From Devosia sp. Root413D1 (GTDB taxonomy: Bacteria; Pseudomonadota; Alphaproteobacteria; Rhizobiales; Devosiaceae): a DNA stretch of 64,000 nucleotides. The stretch is taken from the NCBI RefSeq assembly GCF_001425235.1, contig NZ_LMEA01000010.1, forward strand, positions 130,275 through 194,274, read 5' to 3'. Of the stretch, positions 59,704 to 64,000 are shown piece by piece. Numbering within the stretch: position 1 is the stretch's first letter; every line of letters starts with the position of its first letter. The translations under genes were made by a program, and so were the position numbers. A model generated the notes under the pieces. That model did no database searches. It saw only the letters and a program-made list of their open reading frames with translations, and was not told the origin of the DNA.

Positions 59704-60792
59704 TCAGCGCAGCCGCTTGCCGGCGGCGTCGAACAGGAAGGCGTGCCGGGCGCTGATCGCGACGGTGAGGCTGTCGAGAGCGCCATGGTCGCGCGATTCC
59801 TCGCGCTCGATGATGAGCTGCTCGCCGCCCGGCGCCCGGGCATAGAGGTAGCTGGTCTGGCCGAGATGCTCGGCCACGTCGATGCCAACGGTGATGTCGC
59901 TGTCCCCCTTGCCGGCATCGGCGAAGTGCTCCGGCCGAACCCCCAGGGTGACTTTATCGCCCTTGTTGGCACTGGAATCGGCGATCGGCAACGCGACCTT
60001 CGTACCCCCGTGGTTGGCGAGCGCGACGACCAGCTTGCCGTTGTCGCGATCCACCACTTCGGCGGCCATGAAGTTCATTTTGGGCGAACCGATGAAGCCG
60101 GCGACGAACAGGTTGTCGGGGTTGTCATAGAGTTGCAGCGGGGCGCCGACCTGGGCGATCTCGCCCTCGCGCAGCACCACGATCTTATCGGCCAGCGTCA
60201 TCGCCTCGACCTGGTCGTGGGTGACGTAGATCATCGTCGCCTTGAGTTCCTTGTGCAGCCGCGCGATCTCGATGCGCATGTGGACGCGTAGCTCGGCATC
60301 GAGGTTCGACAGCGGTTCGTCGAACAGGAACACCTGCGGGTGCCGGACGATGGCACGGCCGATGGCGACGCGCTGGCGCTGGCCGCCGGAGAGTTGCTTG
60401 GGCAGCCGATCGAGCAGCGGGTCGAGTTCGAGGATGCGCGAGGCTTCCTTCACCTGCTTTTCGATCTCGTCCTTGGGCTTGCCGGCAAAGCGCAGCGCGA
60501 AGCCCATGTTCTCGCGCACCGTCATATGCGGGTAGAGCGCATAGGTCTGGAACACCATGGCGATGCCGCGCTTAGAGGGATCGACATCGTTCATGCGCTC
60601 GCCGCCGATATCGAGCTCACCCGAGGTGATCGGCTCGAGTCCGGCGATCATGCGTAGGAGGGTAGACTTGCCGCAGCCGGACGGGCCGACGAAGACCACG
60701 AACTCGCTGCTGTTGATGTCGAGGTCGACGCCCTTGATCACTTCGAGGTTGCCAAAGGCCTTGCGGATGCCCCTCAGCTTCAGATTGCTCAT
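59704..60792 (-). CDS. CUT1-type sugar ABC transporter ATPase (MalK/UgpC family)
   Basis: 362 residues. ABC domain: GPSGCGKST (about 36), LSGGQRQRVAIGRAIVRHP signature, VFLFDEPLSNLD (Walker B), IYVTHDQVEAMTLADKI (H-loop), each cited in part. The C-terminal regulatory OB domain starts near residue 240 (MNFMAAEVVDRDNGK) and includes LGVRPEHFADA. This is the ATPase of the whole operon; all other subunits are upstream on the same strand. ATG 60792. Confidence 0.93.
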   Translation of the reverse strand: MSNLKLRGIRKAFGNLEVIKGVDLDINSSEFVVFVGPSGCGKSTLLRMIAGLEPITSGELDIGGERMNDVDPSKRGIAMVFQTYALYPHMTVRENMGFALRFAGKPKDEIEKQVKEASRILELDPLLDRLPKQLSGGQRQRVAIGRAIVRHPQVFLFDEPLSNLDAELRVHMRIEIARLHKELKATMIYVTHDQVEAMTLADKIVVLREGEIAQVGAPLQLYDNPDNLFVAGFIGSPKMNFMAAEVVDRDNGKLVVALANHGGTKVALPIADSSANKGDKVTLGVRPEHFADAGKGDSDITVGIDVAEHLGQTSYLYARAPGGEQLIIEREESRDHGALDSLTVAISARHAFLFDAAGKRLR

Positions 60793-60803
60793 GTTGAGAG
60801 ACC

Positions 60804-61685
60804 TTATTTGACCGCGCCCAGCATGCCTTCGACGAAGCGGCGCTGGAGCACGAAGAAGATGAGGAGGGTGGGGAGCGTGGCGAGGATGGTCCCCACCATG
60901 ATGACGCCCCATTCGGGATAGTAGGCCGAGCTCAGCGACTGGATCACCAGGGTGATGGTCTTCTGCTCGTTGGTCTGCAGGACGATCAGCGGCCACAGGT
61001 AGTTGTTCCAGTTGGCCATGAACACGATGATGATGGCCGCCGCATAGGTCGAGCGCATCACCGGCAGGTAGACATAGAGGAAGATCTGCCACTCCTTGAG
61101 CCCGTCGATGCGGGCCGCGTCGCGCAGTTCCGACGGGAAGGCCTTCGTCGCCTGGCGGAAATAGAAGATGATGAAGATCGAGGCGATGGCCGGGAGCAGG
61201 ATCGCGGCGTAGGTGTTGATGAGCTTGAGGTTGGCCATCATGATGAACAGCGGGATCATCAGGGCGGCGAACGGGATCGACAGCATCAGCAGCAAGGCGC
61301 CGAAGATCTTCTCGCGGAAGCGGGATTTGAACATCTCGAAGCCGTAACCGGCCAGCGAGGAGATGATCAGCGTCAGCACCGTCCCGACAATGGCGAGAAA
61401 CGCCGAGTTCCAGAAGATGCGTGGCGCGTCGACCGTGGTGAAGAAGGTGACGATATTGGCCCATAGCGCATTGCCGAGGGTCGCCTTGCCGGTGAGCACG
61501 TCGGCGGCCGTGTTGGTGCTCGAGACGAACATCCAGATGAACGGGAAGATCGAAACGAAGGCGGCGATGCTGAGCAGCAGGTAGACGAGACCGCGGCTCA
61601 CCAGCGCGAGCAGGTTGAACGAGGGGTTCGAACGCCGCGCCGCAATCGCAGGGCTGAGTTCGGTGGCTTGATCGAGCGTGCTCAT
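60804..61685 (-). CDS. CUT1 sugar ABC transporter permease (MalG family)
   Basis: 293 residues, six hydrophobic segments. The EAA-like motif DAARIDGLKEWQIFLYVYLPVM (about 190-211, cited in part) contacts the ATPase. The N terminus has GLVYLLLSIAAFVSIFPFIWMFVSS, typical of MalG-type. ATG 61685 overlaps the MalF-type stop by 4 bp (ATGA). Confidence 0.93.
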   Translation of the reverse strand: MSTLDQATELSPAIAARRSNPSFNLLALVSRGLVYLLLSIAAFVSIFPFIWMFVSSTNTAADVLTGKATLGNALWANIVTFFTTVDAPRIFWNSAFLAIVGTVLTLIISSLAGYGFEMFKSRFREKIFGALLLMLSIPFAALMIPLFIMMANLKLINTYAAILLPAIASIFIIFYFRQATKAFPSELRDAARIDGLKEWQIFLYVYLPVMRSTYAAAIIIVFMANWNNYLWPLIVLQTNEQKTITLVIQSLSSAYYPEWGVIMVGTILATLPTLLIFFVLQRRFVEGMLGAVK

Positions 61686-62566
61686 CGACGGTCCCTCGCG
61701 ACCAGAAACTGCAGGAAGCTCAGGATGCCGACCAGCACCACGATGACGTAGGAGACAGTCGAGGCGTAGCCGAAGTTCGGCATGAACTTGAAGGTCAGGT
61801 TGTAGATGTAGAGCGACAGGGTGAGCGTCGAATCCGACGGGCCGCCCAGGGTCAGCACATTGACCTCGTCGAACAGCTGCAGCGTGCCGATGGTGGAGAT
61901 CACCGAGGTGAACAGGATCACCGGCTTCAGCATCGGCACGGTGATGTACCAGAAGCGAGCCCAGGCCGGCACGCCATCGATGCGCGCTGCTTCATAGATC
62001 GAGCGGTCGATGTTCTGCATCGCGGCCAGATAGAAAATCATGTTGTAGCCGGTCCAGCGCCAGGTGATGGCGGAGATCACCACGACCTTGGCCCAGAACG
62101 GGTCGCCCAGCCACGGGATCGGGTCGGCGATGAGCCCGCTGGCGAGCAGGAAATCGTTGATCACGCCGTCATTGGCGAACATCGACTTGAACAGGATCGA
62201 GTAGGCCACCAGCGAGGTGATGCAGGGGAGGAAGATGGCGGTGCGGAAGAAGCCGCGGCCCCACAGCCTCGTGTCGTTCAGCGCTGTCGCGAACAGCAGC
62301 GCCAGCACCAGCATGATCGGGACCTGGATGATCAGGAAGGTGAAGGTGTTGCCGAGGGCACGCAGGAAGATCGGATCCTGCGTCAGGCGCACGATATTGG
62401 CGAAGCCGCCAAAGCTGAAATTCATCCCGCGACCGGTCTGGAAGCTCATCCAGAGCGACCAGACGATGGGGTAGACCATGAAGAGCCCAAGCAGCACCAA
62501 GGCGGGCATAACGAAGAGCCAGCCGTTGATCTGCTCGGAACGCTCGAGTTTCGTTTGTGCTGCCAC
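61682..62566 (-). CDS. CUT1 sugar ABC transporter permease (MalF family)
   Basis: 294 residues. EAA motif EAARIDGVPAWARFWYITVPML (about 200-220, cited in part), six transmembrane segments (GWLFVMPALVLLGLFMVYPIVW is the first). The GTG at 62566 has GGGAG 7 bp before it and gives MAAQTKLERSEQING; the longer TTG start at 62584 lacks a signal. The hairpins at 62602-62656 precede it, after the binding-protein gene. Confidence 0.9.
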   Translation of the reverse strand: MAAQTKLERSEQINGWLFVMPALVLLGLFMVYPIVWSLWMSFQTGRGMNFSFGGFANIVRLTQDPIFLRALGNTFTFLIIQVPIMLVLALLFATALNDTRLWGRGFFRTAIFLPCITSLVAYSILFKSMFANDGVINDFLLASGLIADPIPWLGDPFWAKVVVISAITWRWTGYNMIFYLAAMQNIDRSIYEAARIDGVPAWARFWYITVPMLKPVILFTSVISTIGTLQLFDEVNVLTLGGPSDSTLTLSLYIYNLTFKFMPNFGYASTVSYVIVVLVGILSFLQFLVARDRR

Positions 62567-62601
62567 GCAAACGCTCCCGCCCAAAAAGATGCCAATGACA
62601 T

Positions 62602-62656
62602 TTGCCGCCCGGGGGGCGGCAATATGCCGGAGATGGGGGCGGGCGAACCCGCCCCC
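62602..62656 (-). terminator. Two stem-loops between binding-protein and permease genes, one with a UUCG loop
   Basis: On the transcribed (minus) strand the first hairpin, 62635-62656, has a perfect 9-bp stem (GGGGGCGGG / CCCGCCCCC) closed by TTCG. The second, 62602-62622, pairs TTGCCGCC with GGCGGCAA. The first starts about 10 bp after the binding-protein stop. UUCG loops are unusually stable; mRNA protection or partial termination is likely. Confidence 0.75.
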
Positions 62657-62666
62657 GGGGAGGATC

Positions 62667-63938
62667 TTACTGGATCTGCTGCTTCACCTGGGCGTCGATG
62701 GCCGCGATGGCCTCATCGACCGAACCGCCCTTGGCGAGGGCCGGAAGCTGCGCGACGATCGCCGCATCGACTTCCTGGGTGAAGATGCCGTAGTTCACGG
62801 CCGGCACGGCAGCGAGCCAATCGGAGAAGTTCTGCCACACGGCCTGGCCGCCGAAATACTCGTCGCTGGCCTTGTATGCGGCGCCTTCACGAGCGGCGAG
62901 GAGCGAGCCGAGCGCACCCTGGTCGACGAGGATCTTCTGGTAGAAGTCGACGTCCTTGCCCCAGACCGTGGCGAGGAAGTCAGAGGCTTCGTTCTTTTCA
63001 GCCGAGGACGAGAGCACGTACCAGCTCGAGCCGCCGAGGTTTGAGGCGTGGGTGGCGCCTTCGACGTTCGAGAGCTTGGGCAGCGGCGCAACGCCCCACT
63101 TGCCGGACTGGTTGGCGGCCTTGATGGTGGCGGTCATCCACACGCCGGTATAGACGGCGGCGGTCTCACCCGAGACGAACGCACCGGTATATTCGTTCCA
63201 GCCGGCGACGGGCTTGTAGATCTCGGGGGTCTGCAGCAGCTTCGAATAGGTCTCGAGCGCCGCCTTGAAGGTCGGGCTGCCGGCGATGTCGGCCTGCCCA
63301 TCGGGCGTGAAGTACCACTTGCCGGCCGATTGCAGCATGATGCGGATGGTGCCCGCGTCATTGATGTCGACGCCGAGCAGCGGGTGGCCGGTCTTCTCCT
63401 TGACGGTCTTGCCGATGTCGATCAGCTGCTCCCAGGTGATATCCTGCAGCGCCGCGGCATCGAAGCCGGCTTCCGAGAGGTAGTCGGAGCGGTAGAACAG
63501 GCCCGTGACGCCGGAGTCGAAGGGCAGCGAGTAGGTCTGGCCGTTCACCGTGGCAAGCTCGACCTTATAGGGCGCGAAGCCGGCATAATCGACCTTGCCG
63601 TTGAGCGGCTCGAAGGCGCCGGGGAACGACTGCAGGTATTTCTGCGCGCCGTAATCTTCGATCAGCACGATATCAGGCAGGCCGTCGGTGGCGCCCGAAG
63701 CGAGCTGCGCCTGCAGCTTCTGTTCGAGGTCGGCCTTGGCAAAATCGACGATGTTGAAGGTCACGTCCGGGTGCGCCGCGGTGTAGCGGGCGGCGGCTTC
63801 CTTCATGGTCGCGCCGTTGAAGTTGGGGTCCCAGCACCAGACAGTGACTTCGGCTGCCGAAACAGCGGCGATGGACAGTAGGCTGACGCCGAACGCCAGG
63901 CCGAGCGTGCTGCGCCACCGCGAATGGATGCGATCCAT
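62667..63938 (-). CDS. CUT1 sugar ABC transporter binding protein
   Basis: 423 residues, extracellular solute-binding family 1. Signal peptide at 1-28 (GLAFGVSLLSIAAVSAA then EVTVW). Features: MKEAAARYTAAHPDVTFNIVDF, IVLIEDYGAQKYLQSF, FDSGVTGLFYRSDYLSEAGF (S-G-V-T-x-L-F-Y-R is the family 1 pattern), GETAAVYTGVWMTATIKAAN, and LGGSSWYVLSSSAEKNEA (each cited in part). ATG 63938 with GGGAGG. First gene of the operon 63938 to 57626; the ligand is a di- or monosaccharide that cannot be named. Confidence 0.92.
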   Translation of the reverse strand: MDRIHSRWRSTLGLAFGVSLLSIAAVSAAEVTVWCWDPNFNGATMKEAAARYTAAHPDVTFNIVDFAKADLEQKLQAQLASGATDGLPDIVLIEDYGAQKYLQSFPGAFEPLNGKVDYAGFAPYKVELATVNGQTYSLPFDSGVTGLFYRSDYLSEAGFDAAALQDITWEQLIDIGKTVKEKTGHPLLGVDINDAGTIRIMLQSAGKWYFTPDGQADIAGSPTFKAALETYSKLLQTPEIYKPVAGWNEYTGAFVSGETAAVYTGVWMTATIKAANQSGKWGVAPLPKLSNVEGATHASNLGGSSWYVLSSSAEKNEASDFLATVWGKDVDFYQKILVDQGALGSLLAAREGAAYKASDEYFGGQAVWQNFSDWLAAVPAVNYGIFTQEVDAAIVAQLPALAKGGSVDEAIAAIDAQVKQQIQ

Positions 63939-64000
63939 GTAATCCTCCCGTTTTCATTTGGCTCACCTTGGGCAAGCGTGGTTAGAATATGCGACCAAAG

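Noticed and set aside
57578-59845. 755-residue open frame opposite the fusion gene
   Set aside because: Shadow of a confidently assigned two-domain enzyme; no domain or start signal of its own.

Overview
The window is a gene-dense, high-GC stretch of chromosome (or large replicon) from an alphaproteobacterium. A Hyphomicrobiales member, possibly Devosia-like, is the best guess. The reasons are the gene repertoire (five solute-binding-protein transporters in 64 kb, ROK/GntR/FadR regulators, CueR-CopA, an ExoY-type sugar transferase, tandem DedA proteins), codon bias strongly towards G/C at third positions, and many short palindromic intergenic elements. The genus is inference only. There are no rRNA or tRNA genes, no integrase, no transposase and no CRISPR array.

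Layout. 1-2083: end of a dipeptide/oligopeptide ABC operon on the minus strand, preceded by two IclR-like operators. 2696-8667: plus-strand sugar operon (Gfo/Idh/MocA oxidoreductase, periplasmic sugar-binding protein, two-domain ATPase, permease, FGGY kinase), facing a minus-strand set of SDR dehydrogenase, enolase-superfamily sugar-acid dehydratase and ROK regulator (8833-12271). 12564-25775: mixed housekeeping and stress genes: secreted small proteins, sugar transferase, pncB, hydroxypyruvate isomerase-like protein, siderophore-interacting reductase, an MhqO/MhqD-like pair, L,D-transpeptidase, GNAT, TPR, two DedA proteins, RidA, ChrA. 25976-37800: a carbohydrate/sugar-acid island: FadR-family regulator leading a ribose-type ABC operon, then FAH-family hydrolase, DUF3616 protein, FucU-type mutarotase and GntR regulator on the minus strand, and a divergent UxaA-family dehydratase with an acylphosphatase. 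38206-41932: a candidate structured RNA, Rnk, a short unknown protein, an SMP-30 lactonase and a GabD-type dehydrogenase. 42133-45650: CueR-CopA copper efflux. 45738-57471: AraC/hydrolase pair, L-lactate dehydrogenase, an orphan glycyl-tRNA-synthetase-like core, an ECF sigma/anti-sigma/PF03640 operon, a TakP-like TRAP transporter, and an ArsR/SRPBCC pair. 57626-63938: a CUT1 sugar ABC operon ending in a gene for a natural fusion of a Gfo/Idh/MocA oxidoreductase and an aldo-keto reductase.

How it fits together. Most of the window is scavenging of sugars, sugar acids, peptides and 2-oxo/hydroxy acids, each unit with its own regulator. FucU mutarotase, lactonase, enolase-type or UxaA-type dehydratase, SDR and FAH hydrolase together match the steps of a non-phosphorylating L-fucose-like pathway, but they are spread over about 30 kb. 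A shared 14-bp palindrome in front of both the FadR-ABC operon and the GntR/UxaA divergent promoter suggests common control. Four of the five solute-binding-protein genes are followed directly by a perfect stem-loop, which would favour binding protein over permease expression.
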